Made by a program: the position numbers and the translations under genes. From assembly GCA_947846985.1 (NCBI GenBank), contig CANTUZ010000001.1, positions 39,642,727 through 39,706,726 of the forward strand: 64,000 nucleotides of DNA, written 5' to 3'. This document shows, one piece after another, positions 39,004 through 51,450 of the stretch (the stretch's first letter is position 1; every line of letters begins with the position of its first letter). The DNA comes from Fratercula arctica. Taxonomy: Eukaryota > Chordata > Aves > Charadriiformes > Alcidae. The notes under the pieces are model-generated. The model was not told the DNA's origin. It searched no databases and was given only the letters and a program-made list of their open reading frames with translations.

Positions 39004-39176
39004 AGGTGCAACTTCCAGGAAAATCAACCTGGACTTTGCAAATGATAAGACCATAAAACAGGGAAGACTGTGACTGGTAGGGGTGCAGGCATCAACAGAG
39101 CTGTACAGACCTATGGCATGATGTGCAGGGGAAGGGGAGCAGAGAGGAACAAAGGGTGGGGGTAGACAGAAAGTGG

Positions 39177-39184
39177 TATAAAAG
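39177..39184 (+). promoter_or_regulatory. TATA box of the LTR at 38635
   Basis: TATAAAAG preceded by a G-rich stretch and followed about 100 bases later by two ATTAAA signals, the usual order for an LTR promoter. It is intact, unlike that of the LTR at 43547. Confidence 0.6.
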
Positions 39185-39573
39185 AGGCAGGTCACATGTA
39201 AAACAGGTCTGGTCAGTACACTTGTCCAGCTGAGACCTATGCTTGATCACTGTAGACAGTCCTGTGTTCTTATATCTTCTTATTAAATCTTATTAAATTT
39301 GAATTCCGTACGTGGATGCTATTGAAGGCAGTGCCTTGTCTGTGGTCATCTGTGTAGCCACAGCCATGGTTATGTCAGTGTCCTCTAAGTGTCTTTGTGT
39401 GTCTCTGGGATACATGCTCAGCTTTGCTACTGGTTGAACCTGAAAACTGGAAGCCGTGTCCCTCGGTCTAGGCAGAGACCCTGGAATCACAGGCACCGGG
39501 ATAGGCTCCAGTTTCTGGGCACGAAAGTCCTGGGACAGGGAGGCTGCAGGAGGCAGCCACGTTCCTAAAATCA

Positions 39574-42500
39574 CTTAACTCATTCACAAAATATCAAAAA
39601 GATGTCTAAATTTCTCCTTGGTGTTTAACTTTATCAAAGCAATTCAAATGGGAATCTCCTTAGTCATCTCAGTCAACACAGGTATTTCAGCATTCATGAA
39701 AAAACATTTTGGGGGCACCTCTTGTTCCATTTCTCTACAAACACTCTGGCACAGAATTTTTTCCCTCTCAAGATTTTATGATTCTCACAATAACCTCTTC
39801 CCTGAATAAATTTACTCGTTAGACCTGCTAAGATCGTACTAATGTATTAGGAAATTATTCCTGATTTTGCTTAATGCTTTAGTGGATGGAACACTTCTTT
39901 AAGAAAGGAAATGCACACATGTAAACAATTCTTCAGTTTGACAAGGTACAGATCCTACTTGTGAGGAGAATGCTCTAACCCACACATTCTAAATTAGGCT
40001 TCAATTAGGTGCTTTTCCAGCCCTTCTGAGAAATCAAGGCTGCTGAAAAGGAATAATATATAAATTTATGAAATCAGTCAGTGAGCAAGAGGCATGTCTC
40101 TAATCTAAAAATGCCAATGTTTTCCTGGCAGTGGGAAGGGTAGACTGTGATTGTTATTCCCGGTGTAGAAAAGAATGGGTCTGTCTCATGCTATTTTCTT
40201 AAATAGACTTCATTAAACAAACAAACAAAAAAAAGCCATAAAGATTTCACCAAAGTGTGCAAATGTTCTGTGTGAGTCAGCATTTTTCTGACTGAGAAAA
40301 CACAGGCAATCTCTTCATTTTTTTAAGTACCTTTTATATCCTTTTGGAGAAAGAACTGATGATCAAAGTTTAAATAACATACATCATGTCATGTTTGGAG
40401 CAGCATTTTATGAACATAATCAGCATTAGTCATACTGTTAAAAGGCATTACTTGCTGCTTAACAGAAAACCAGAAGCAATTGACCAAAAAAAAAAACCCC
40501 AAACCTTCAGAAATTGCATCCTGTGAAAAACATTTAACATTTTTTCTACCTCTCTCTCTCTCTCTGTCTCTCTATTTAAGGACTCAGGATCTGTCAGCTA
40601 AAGCAAGGGGAAACTAAAAAAGAAGGCATACAAAATATATCCAACTCTACTACAGGAAGAGCAGAACAGTAAATATATCTTCAAAAGTAGAGATAAAATG
40701 ATTCTTACTCTTCAGGGTTAGTAATGTCAGGGACAGATGTCAGTAAAAAAAAACAATCAACCTTTATATTTTCCACTACTAGACAATAGACAGTTCATTT
40801 TTTGGATTCTAATATTTAAATATACACTTACATGATCATCACAAATGTGCATGTACACACATGTGCACACACTTGCACATTTAATTTTGAAACCTAAAAG
40901 AGAGTTAGCTAAATACACCTGGGACTTGCCTAGTTCCATTTCACTAGAAAGAGGGGCAACGTGTTTCTTTGCAAGAGTTAAAAACTTTGCTGAACGTGAC
41001 AGACACAGCTACTAAACTAAAGCCACATTTCCTATAACTTGTTCTTCTGCCTTTATGCTTTTTACATTCTTTGCTCCCTAATGATGTTCTGACACATGGA
41101 AAATGTGAATTCAAACATCTTAGTCTGGAACTGGCTTAAAACCAACATTTCCAATATATTTTTTTTTTTTTTTTTTTTTGGCCAAGGCTTAGTCTCTGGA
41201 CAGTTGTGTATCAGGAGCATGACTATTGCCATTAGTTATATCTGATCTCCATCCTTCTGTTTTCCCCAAGAGATATATATGTATATACATATATTAAAAA
41301 AATATTTAAGTGAGATCTACCCTGATACTTTCTTCTCACAGAAGAGATGTAGATGGTCTGAGGCATAAACTGTTAGAGATGCTACTTATGAAAGCTTTAA
41401 TTAAGGACTATTCTGAGACAAAGCATAATGTAACATTTGCTATTTTCCAGTTTGAGTTATAGTAGTTAATATGCAGTGATTTAAAAAAGAGCTGATGGTT
41501 CGTGTTTTCATCCTCTGTCTTTATGATTTCAAGGTACCTTGTAATCTTTGGTAAAAACTATTGCAGCAGAAATCATCCTTTGAATCTTCTTTCTTGAGTG
41601 TGGCTCTTGTTTATAGGTAATGTAAATGCAGCTACTTGAATACTTAATAATAAATTGCTAGTACTGCTGCAGCTATTCGATTTTATTTTCTACTTTCTTC
41701 ACACAGAGAAATGACTAAGTAAAATTCCCTAGACTACTAGTATTTTGAATCCTTTGAATGCTTTGCACCTTCTACTTGCTGAAAAAAACCTTAACTTAAT
41801 AGATAAACATATGTTGGTGAGATACAGTAAAGGAAAAATTCAGCAGGAAGGATTGAGGCTTAGCATGTAGATATGTCTATAGTAGTGCAATGCCTAAGAA
41901 ATTTCATGCTGATATATTTTCCATGTACAGCTGCTTAAAGTATTTATGCTGTTATTGCATGTGGTGTACATGCTGGAGCAGAAGATCAAAACAACTTTTT
42001 CTTTTCTGCTTAAATTAGTAAGATACAATAGCTTGGAAAAAATAGCCTCACATGACATTTTTCTGTTTAAGGTCAAACTTTCAGTGAACTGGTGTGTAAT
42101 CAGACACTTTTTTTGTTAAAAATAATTTTAGATTAAAACATAATACCATTTTGAATGGAAATTCTCCTAAGATTCCCCCCCCCCCCCCCCGCACTGGTAC
42201 TTATAGCTTTTGATATGCAAAAACCTGAGCAACAGATGATGTCATAAACTCCAATTGGGCTGAATGTAAACAAAAATATACGAGACAAATGTGTACATTA
42301 TTTTCAGAATTAACGTTCCAAGGAGACAAAAATTTCTATCCTATTAAGTAAGTAACTAAAGTACACAACTTAGTCACTGTTATTTAAATTTCAATACTCA
42401 AGATAGCTAAAATGTGTATCATTTTCATGCTATCATGCTTTCAACAGTATTTGCTTTTTCCTTCATTAAACAAGAAAATGAATCCTCAGAATACATTTCT

Positions 42501-42589
42501 TCCTTTAAAATATCTTCCTTTAAAAGTAGGTATGGTACATGTTTGGGCTTTTTTGGTGGTTGTTGTTTTGGTTTTGGGTTTTTTTGGTT

Positions 42590-42634
<45 letters not shown>

Positions 42635-43546
42635 TTCATTCTCCAGTTATCTACTTCTAGGAGCTTTGAAAGAAGACTGTAATATTTGAGGATTTTGGTA
42701 TCCTTCTGTCCATTGGAACATCAAGGTACTGTTAGTTGTAACTGGATCAATGCATTGATCTGTATAGTGTTTGCTTACTTCAAAGGGATGCAAACATCTA
42801 GTCATTCATATTTATTGTTTCATATCAGCTTTAATGTATTGGCCAATACAAACAATAAAGTGAAAGAAACAGCATCTAAAATTGTGAGAACTTGTGATGT
42901 TTACCTTGTCATGAATATTTATGTCATGTCTGTTAAAGTTTTATTTCACTCCTTAACGTGATGCAACTGTGAAAAAAGAATAAGGATTCTATTCAAATTA
43001 CCTAATTTTAGCAGTCATTCAGTCTAGTCTTTCTCCGTTGCGGTGGGAGAGAGATTCATGTCCAGAGGACAATTTGTGAGGAATTAACTGCCTGAAAAGA
43101 GACATCTAGTGCAATTTGAAATTCTTTAGTGTATCACTCCAAATTTCTGGCCCAGAAGGCTGTATTTTTCTCACTGTATCTGCTACAGCCATGTGGATGT
43201 CTCAAGTGCCCTACGGCATCTCAAATGATGCTGAGCACTTTCCCAGGTCTTTTATCTTATGCACTTTAGATGCCAGGGATGGTCTTCAGCTCCATATTGT
43301 AGATGTTTAAATTTAGTTGTCAACTCACCAGTGTCTACATATGACACAATTAGTTCCCACTCTCGACAGTGGAGATCTAGTCAATACAGCTAATGAAGTC
43401 TAGATGACTATTCATCTTCCCTGATGTTGATACTTGCATTAAACACACCGGCTGAAGAGATCTCTACTCTCCACTAACATGTTGACAGGATGTCCACAGC
43501 TAAAACAACTAGGTTGCATATAAATATTTACACTAAACTAAAGTAT
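39574..43546. other. Unassigned non-coding stretch
   Basis: AT-rich DNA with a CT run (40552-40574), T22 (41159-41180), a perfect 20-bp palindrome (41275-41294), C16 (42175-42190) and a T/G-rich tract ending in T42 (42591-42632). The part at 43000-43480 is of higher complexity and abuts the next LTR; I do not recognise it. Confidence 0.5.
42545..42632 (+). repeat. T/G-rich tract ending in T42
   Basis: GGTT and TTTG words lead into 42 consecutive T residues (42591-42632). Phenylalanine-rich frames crossing it are artefacts. Confidence 0.95.
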
Positions 43547-44129
43547 TGTTGCAGCTTCATCTGGGATAAAGTTACCTTTCTTACTAGCAGCTGGCATAGT
43601 GCTATGTTTTGGATTTGCGATGGTAATAGTGTGATAATGCATTGGTGTTTTTGGTGGTTGCTAAGCAGTCAAGGCCTTTTCTGCTCCTCACACTGCCCTG
43701 CCAGTGAGTAGGCTGGGAGTACACAAAAATTTGGGATGAGACACAGCTAGGACAGCTGACCCCAACTGACCAAAGAAGTATTCCATGCCATGTGATGTCA
43801 TGCTCAGTATACAAAGCTGGGGGAAGAAGAAGGAATGGGGGGACTTTCAGAGTTTGAGTGTTTGTCTTCCCAAGAAACTGTTACGCGTGATGGAGCCCTG
43901 CTTTCCTGGAAACGACTGAACACCTGTCTCTCAATAGGAAACAGTGAATGAATTTCTTGTTCTGCTTTGGTTGCACACATGGCTTTTGCTCTACCTATTA
44001 AACTGTCTTTTTCTCAACTCACGAGTGTTTCTTCACTTTTACTCTTCTGATTCACTCCCCCATTGCAACTGGGGGAAGTTAGTGAGCAACTGTGTGGTCC
44101 TAGTTGCTAGCCAGGGTTAAACAACAACA
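43547..44129 (+). mobile_element. Complete solo ERV LTR, 583 bp (ERVL-like family)
   Basis: Begins TGTTGCAGC and ends GGGTTAAACAACAACA, giving TG..CA ends with a 5-bp terminal inverted repeat (TGTTG/CAACA). Inside are CTGGGATAAAGTTACC at the left, CTGACCCCAACTGACC, a decayed TATA element (ATACAAAG near 43809), GTGATGGAGCCCTGCTTTCC, a polyadenylation signal (ATTAAA at 43997) and the CT-rich block before the end. Flanking pentamers are AGTAT and AATGT, which could be an eroded target duplication. No retroviral genes lie on either side, so recombination between two LTRs most likely removed the provirus. A truncated relative is at 2518-2919. Confidence 0.88.
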
Positions 44130-44251
44130 AATGTGTACAGTCTGGAGCTGAATTTCATCATTAATTTACAATGACACAGAAGTTCTTTCTTCTCTTGGCC
44201 TCAGAGGATTACAGGCTGTTGCGTTAAAGGACTGTAGTTTCGACATTTGTC

Positions 44252-44934
44252 TGTCAGAGTCCCAGGACTTTCACTGATTTACTGTCAGAGTCCCACCAAA
44301 GGACTTTCACTGAATCAGATTCACAAATAATCAAAATTAGTTATTTTATTGAGAGCGACAGAAACAGATTCGAGATTGCTGTTGATAAAGTCACTAACTA
44401 CAATAGTGCTAATTACTTAAGGTTAATATTGCTAGCAAAAATAACGATAGTACAACAACCTGGGGTAACATTCACCAGAGGGTGAAGGCGCAGCGCTTAC
44501 CCAGAAAGGCATCCCTGCCTGGGGTGGAGGAAGAGAACACAGCCCGAGCCCGTTGACTGGTCCATCAGGTATCAAGTTTCTTCTCTCCCAGTTTAACAGT
44601 CATTTTCTCCATCCTTTTATCCCCAAAATTACGAGGTTTCCCTCCCCTAGGTGACGTGCAGTATGATTTGGGTGGAGAGATGAGTGCTATAGTCATATAT
44701 GTTTAGCATGATCTCTAAAATCTTCATTAGCATATGCAGGGGTGTCAGCTTTAACATGCATTTCACAGGTAATGAGGCAAAGGTCAATTACCGGGCATGG
44801 TAGCCTCTCAAGGAAACAAAGAGCTACACAAAGTCTCTGTTATCTTGATTTTACTGTCTCTGCTGACAAAAAGCAGGGCTGCCCTGGCTCCCCAAGACCC
44901 CCCCGTTATTTATGTATCCTATGATAGCCAGACA
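44252..44934 (-). mobile_element. ERV LTR on the minus strand, tandemly duplicated end
   Basis: Read on the minus strand, a TATA-like element (GGGGATAAAAGG, from 44611-44624) is followed by a polyadenylation signal (AATAAA, complement of 44345-44350) and the terminal sequence GGGACTCTGACA. The terminal ~31 bases occur twice in tandem (TGTCAGAGTCCCA at 44252 and again at 44283). The upstream end is set tentatively at 44934, where GACA on the plus strand would give a TGTC start. This is an ERV LTR by architecture; the class is not determined. It lies 120 bases beyond the plus-strand solo LTR, in the opposite orientation. No viral genes adjoin it. Confidence 0.6.
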
Positions 44935-47900
44935 AGCCTTCACTCCCCTGGATTGCACAAGAGGTAGCAAAGCCAGTCTTAATTGCTCTTTGAGCACAGA
45001 GACTTCACCTCATTATTCAAATTCCACACAGGCAAACATAGACCTGTTTAGTAGCTGGCCTTAAGCAAGTCCTGGTACACACTGAATCTTGTACAGATTT
45101 TTTGTTCAAAATCAGAACTGAGAGAAAAAAAAAAAAAAGAAAGAGATAACCACATTTTAGATGATAGCCTAGCACTTAGAAGAGTGAGATCTGAAATAGA
45201 AGTCATTTGACTACATGTATAAAACTACGCTAATTATAAGAGGAGCCTGAGTAGCTCAAATATAGAGGTCTGTGTTGCAGGTGTCTAAAATTAAGTCAAG
45301 ATGAGTCTAACTTCCATTTTCTGTACCTTCTTCCTCCTGGTAGAACTTCTCCAATATTCCAGGAGAAAAAAAATAATAAGAAAAAATGAGTCCGTGCTTG
45401 GTGTAATGGTTCAGTTTCTGCTTCAGGCTGCATGCCAAAAAGCATGAAAGCTTCCTGGTGGCATAGGATATCGTCAAGAAAAATGACGATTCTAACCCTG
45501 ACATTACAGCCTTGCTGAGAGAAGATATAACATGGTTTGGGGCACTGCTCTGAAGGCAGCGTATTTATTTTATCAATCACACTAATGAAGAATGCAAGTG
45601 CAATTCTGAAAGCAGAGCTGAGCATTGCCACAACTAATCTTCTTTGTTGGTAGAAGCCTAAATTGCTACTCCAGGCTCTAAGCAGAGGTATGATCATGGA
45701 CGCAGAGCCTGGCTTTGGTTACTTAATAGGTCATGCAGATGTCTATGTTTTTGAGACAATATCTCCACTTGACAAGATAAAGATGAAGAGTGACAATAAG
45801 GACTGGCCTTTGGAGAATGTTGATGTGTATTTCCACAATACTGTGACACTTGGACAGAAATTCACATAAGAATTGAGGCCAATAATGTTTTTTTTTGTGA
45901 AATTACTACTTTTTAATTTCTGTTGATAAAAAGGGTATTCCCTCAAAATCAGCATTTGGACACAAACGAGACCTAAAATTTAATAAGAAGCTGAGGATAG
46001 AAGAATAGCATGCAGGTTACTATTATAATAAAGACATTTGTTGTACTTAGTTACTTATCTCTAGCATGAACTGAATTCTCCATAACTGAAGGATGAATTC
46101 ACTAACACACAGCACCATCTAGAACCTTAAAATTAGTTAAAAATTCATTACACAAATCCACTGTAAAGGGATTCTTTCAGAGTGTCCTAAGTTGTTCTTA
46201 CATGAGATGTTTAGCTGGTAATCTCTGAAGTAACCTTTGAAAAAGTGTACAGTAGGTGAAAAAAATATAAATTTCCATTATTAAAAAAAGTTTGTTGTGA
46301 GATAAAAATGTGAATAATAAATCTAGTTAAAATAATAAGTAATCTCCCACTCTAAACCAGGATGAATATATTCTCTATTGTATCACAACATAAATAAATA
46401 ACCTTGTTTCATCATACCATTCCAAGCAATGTGAGTCGCCTCCCAAGATAAATATTTTAGTGAAATTCTGACTTCTTACTAAAACCACTCAATTTTTATT
46501 TCTTTTAATTTTGTTTTCTATTTTTGTTTCTAGTTGAATTTCTCATGAGCTACTACCATCAACAAGGCAAACAAAAAGTGACATAAAAGACAATTGCGAT
46601 TGTGATTGTTGAAAAAATGTAGCCTACACAATTTCTAGAAAACGTTGCATTGTGTCATGAACTGCCTATATTGTCCGATTTGTGTGAGCTGTAGCAGAGA
46701 CTATGTATATACTAGGATTACACTTCATTATCGTATGCTTTCATCAGCAGGATTTGCTCTTTGTTAAACATGGAAATGAATGGGGACAGCCTTATATTTG
46801 TTTGTTTCTTCCCCCCTCCCTGTTTTTGCCTCTTACAGGACTATATGAAAGAAAAGGAAAGTATATCAGTGATACCTTTCATCATATTGACTTATTTGTC
46901 ATGCTGGAAGAAATTCAGGATAAACTGGTTTGCTACAATTTCTGTATGCATTTCTGAGCTTCTCATTTGTACTTTGTATTCTGTAGTTATATTCATTGTC
47001 AGAGATAAACTCATGGTGGCCAGCATAGTGGTCAGCATCGCTCATTTAACTATCTGGAACACTAGTCTATAATGAAAATAATTCCATGTCAATATGGAGT
47101 AACTAGAGTGGGAAGACAATTTTCTAAACATCTAAGAAGTAGTCATCGTTCTATTCCTCTGACCTTGCCTTTCAGTTTATTTAGGAAATACTGAAATCAG
47201 AAACCTTTATCTCTATCTACTGCTAAATAATACAGGATCTACCACTACTAAAATAAACAGTATCCATATCAAGGAAATGACAGAAAACATATTTTATTTT
47301 ATTTCAAAAATTTCTTGACATTGTTTCAGCTTTTTCAAGATGCAGATATACAACAGTGTGCATCCTGAGATGGCTGAGATATTTGTGATTCTCATAAGGA
47401 TCCAAATATGGAAAAGAAATAAATCCCTGGAATAGGCAATGGATATTACCTGTTCTTTGACTCTTTATCTCTTTCAACAGTTCCGGGAACATGAAATACT
47501 ACTTTTCTCTCTGTATATTGTGAGGGAATAGATCCAACCTACTTTTCCAGAAGTGTTTCAGCTCCCTTAGGGTCATGTTTATTCTAAAAGTTTCCTGGCT
47601 TTTAACTTTAGCTACCTATGTATTCTCAAAAATATCTGCTCAAGGGAAAGTGTACCTGTTTCTTGTCGTCTATAAACATGAAATATGTAGAGAGGCATTT
47701 GAACTCCATTTAAGTCCTCTAAGGAAGCTCAACAAGTGTGCTATGTGCATGAAAATAACCAGAATATCATTGAAGTGATAAACTTCTTGTAAGAGTCTTA
47801 CTGTATGCTATAAAAACTATTTGACTTCAGAGAGACTGAGCCTCTAACCTTCACCTTCCAAGACCAAGCTGTTGAATACTCAGAAAGAGTTCACTTTTCA

Positions 47901-50407
47901 ACAACGTCATCAATCTGTGTATGGACTTAGAACCATACAAGTGAAGAAAGAAGAAAAACAGACACTTCTGTCTCAATGGTTTCTCACGCAGACAAAAGGA
48001 AACAGAAATGGAGCGCCTTACTCAGCCTCCTGAAAAATTGCTGCATTTCACCCTCTGTCATTTTTGGATAAACAACAAAAGCAATCAAGGGTTTAAATTG
48101 CATGGATTGGATTATTCTGGGAACAAAAATGAAATTGATCTATGAGGCAGTATATTGCTTACAGTGGATTTCCATTCTCAGTTCCTTGTCAACCTAGGAA
48201 AGAAATTATTTTCATTTCCAATTAACACTGTTCACAGTGAATTCTGCATAAATTCATTCTAGTACATTGGGAAAATTAAAAAAGCCCCAACCCTTCATCT
48301 GCCTGCCATTTTCTGTTTATCTGCTTATGCAGTAGGCCAGTAGACCAGCAGCAGCTGCTCTTGACTCACACAGAGAAGCACAGAAGAAAATAGCTCACAT
48401 GACAGAAATAAAGGAGTTCAGTTCTCTAAATGAGCACATATATGAGCTCATTAGCAAGTGATAGTCTTGGATGCTTGTAACTCTTTCTGTCCCCAAGCAT
48501 TTTCTTTGTACTTATTGATTATGTGCTCTTCTGGAAAAGAAATGTCTTCTTATATGCTGGCTTCAAAAAGCAGATCTACCTTGAATTTTCTGACATTTAT
48601 AGATAGCGTAGGGAGGATAGCACAGATAAGACATATCAACTTCTCTTGGAATTAAAAAGAGTGATGAGACTAATATAACAAATTTTTTCTTATCCTCCTC
48701 CATCAAATGACCAACACATTAATTTCATAATTTGATCAATAAAGCCCATCTTTCGCACGAAACCAAAGAGTGAGGCTCAGATTTATACTTTGAAAACATG
48801 TCTTTCTTAGTTTACCATCAGCTTTCTTTTGGGTACTGCAATATAAATAAAGAAGGGCTAAGGCTATGTACAGCCATTCAAGGCAATTACCACTAGTAAA
48901 AAAGCTTACTGACAAGATAAAATGTGCAAACTGTTAAAAATAGAAACCTCTCATCAAACATCCATGAAGTACATAAAAAGTGGGCTGGGTTTCCTCAAAT
49001 TTCAGGGATAATATTCTGTATTATGTCAAAAAAAATTGGTGTGTATTCCACTGTAAAAAACACACAAGCCTTTTTAAAAAAAAAGAAAATGAGAGCATCT
49101 CTGGATTATTAACCAAGGACTGTTATACTGTGAGGAATATCTACTGAAAGTACAAGGTCTATAAAGATTTAACTTCACTGGTTAGCACAATTCATAATGA
49201 GTTATCAAAGGAAACTGAAGAGAAAAGAAGACGTGGAGGCAGGAATGCATATCTTCAAAATCCTAAGAGATATATTCGTTTTCTCAACATTTATGCTTAA
49301 TTCGTCTTAATGTCAGTGCGAGTTATGTGCACACATAGAAAGAAGAGACACCTCCATAACACCTCCGTATGTAAACAGTCATTCATTTTCAGACGAGAAA
49401 CAAAAAAATGGAAAAGATGATTTAAATTTTAGAATGCACTTCAAAAAGTATTGTGCAGACTATGAATCAGGGTTATATTCAGAACGTCTGAGAAATTCTG
49501 ATCAACATAAGCAGAAATGACAGTAATTCCCTGTGCACTGTGACAGAAATCTAATCATCACTGTTACCAAAATAAATCTGTTTCCATTCAAACAATAGTA
49601 CCATTAAATGCACATACAATGAACTTTAGAAACTGCCTAACTTTTAATTCTTAACTCTTTTCTGACCAGAGGTGAAATATACATTTCTTCAAGTTGTTTT
49701 TTGAGTAGGACTAGTTCAATTTTAAGGTATGTGTTCTCAGGATCATGAGAATCTGATTAAATTAGCTCCAAAATCAATAAGTTCTTTATTAGATTTCTAC
49801 CAATGAAAGAGAAAAAAAAGAAGGAAGCAGAGAAAGATACTCATACAGTTTTACTAGGAAGACATTATTTAACCCTAAACTCGTCAAGCCATTTTAAAGT
49901 AACTGCAGTAGTAACCTGAATAAATATAATTGAAAACCTATTGTATTTATTTTTTCACTTGCTCTTTGCACGTGATGTTCCCTCTTTCTGCTTAAGAACA
50001 CATTTGGTTATATAAGAAAAGGACAGGCTATAGGAAAGACAAACACTAAAAAAGTTCTTTGTAGAATGGAAACCTCTATTTTATGTTGTACAGAAAAGGA
50101 TAGCGGAGATAATAAATACTTTCAAGATAATGCAATATGATATGCAAAACTTTCCTACTCTAGAAGCAACAGCAGAAATGTTTTGTTATTACATATATAG
50201 ATGAGTTGAAAGATGTTTTCAGATTCAAGAGTATCATTTCTCTCCTTTCTTCTGAGTAACAGCTTCCCCTGCCTGTCATGAGAAGAATGAGGCTTCTTTG
50301 TGACAAAGAACCAGTAGTGAGGATTTCTAATGCAGAAGTACCCAGAAGACCATTTTACTCAATCATAATACATGAATACTTGTGCTTTTTAAATAATATT
50401 AGTTCCT

Positions 50408-50444
<37 letters not shown>

Positions 50445-51325
50445 CCAAAACTGTCGTGCTGCCTGTTGTCTGCATTTTTTTTTTTTTTCAAGAAAAAGAC
50501 TTCCCTTTCTCTTCCTGTTTTACTTTCCAGTAATTTTCAGAGCTGTCCAGAAACTGTTCAATGATACATTAGTTTAGATCTTTAGGTTAACATTAACACA
50601 AGTCTGCTAGAATGTAATTTTTTCCAAGCAGTAGTAATATTGGGGCTTAACCTAATGACTTTTTGCATTTTCTTTCTTTTCTTTTTTCCTCCTGTTATTA
50701 TAAGACACGAAGACACTAGCACTGTGGTCCATTCCTGGAAACTCATTAACCCTATGATATTCTAAAATGTGTACATTTCACAATGATGTGAAATGAATGC
50801 TAAAGGATTAGTGATATCACCTTTGGCTATTCCAGAACTAGGATTACTTTACTTATCATATTTGTTGTCATGTTTTTGAAAAATGTTAACATAAGTGTTA
50901 CTTGAAAAAGCCACCTCTTAAAAAAATGATATAAACTTATGGCAAACCTATCAACTAGGAGGTTGAACACATTTTTTTTTAATATATACAATAAAAATAT
51001 TGTGACAAAGACATTGTAAAATAACTGAAATGAGACTTTTTCCATACCACCTGAAGGACCATGATCCATTCACTGTATTTTGTCCTTTGTCCCAGTTGTG
51101 TTTACACTGTCATTTTATGTAAAGTTAAATGGCATTTGAAGTGGAGATTGAAAAACCTCTTTGCTGTAATACAGATTGTGAGCTAAAGTACTCTTCCAGT
51201 AAAGAAGACCTGGTTTCATAAGCACACTAAGGCTGCTACTTAAAAGAAAGCTTTATTCATAATCAGTGAAGACCATTGATGAAAATCCTCTAATGGAGGT
51301 AACAGCACTTCTACACAGACTACAA
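44935..51325. other. Unassigned non-coding stretch
   Basis: Over 6 kb with no recognised gene or element. The longest frame is 133 codons (45296-45697, minus), discussed under rejected items. T-rich runs occur at 50412-50439 (T28) and 50475-50488. Confidence 0.5.
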
Positions 51326-51450
51326 CAAAACAAAACAAAACAAAACAAAACAAAACAAAAAACACAAAAAACCCACCACCACCACCAACAACAACAAAAA
51401 AATCAAGCCCAACAATAACAACAAATATCAAAAAACCCAAACCCCAAAAC
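51326..51450 (+). repeat. A/C-rich low-complexity tract, (CAAAA)n core
   Basis: Starts with at least five CAAAA units, passes through CCACCA and CAACAA words and ends CCCAAACCCCAAAACC. It is the complement type of the T/G-rich tracts elsewhere in the window. Glycine/valine/phenylalanine-rich frames on the minus strand are artefacts. Confidence 0.93.

Larger units (their letters stand above)
38635..39573 (+). mobile_element. Endogenous-retrovirus LTR with TATA box and poly(A) signals (boundaries tentative)
   Basis: The segment has LTR architecture: a possible start TGTTAGGG at 38635, a U3 with a duplicated block (38644-39003), a TATA box (TATAAAAG at 39177), two ATTAAA polyadenylation signals at 39282 and 39292, then a GC-richer U5 or leader-like region (CCACGTTCCTAAAATCA, to 39573). 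The roughly 100-base spacing from TATA to poly(A) signal is typical of the R region of gammaretrovirus-like elements. The last ~150 bases could be leader rather than U5, so the right boundary is uncertain. No gag, pol or env follows, so it is probably a solo LTR or a 5' remnant. I saw no convincing target-site duplication. Confidence 0.6.

Noticed and set aside
45296..45697. 133-codon open frame on the minus strand
   Set aside because: No recognisable domain, and an overlapping 65-codon frame is open too; it looks like a chance opening. A profile search would settle it.
46703..47072. Two overlapping frames of 84 and 103 codons with hydrophobic stretches
   Set aside because: Hydrophobicity follows from T-rich sequence; no conserved motif and no coding context.
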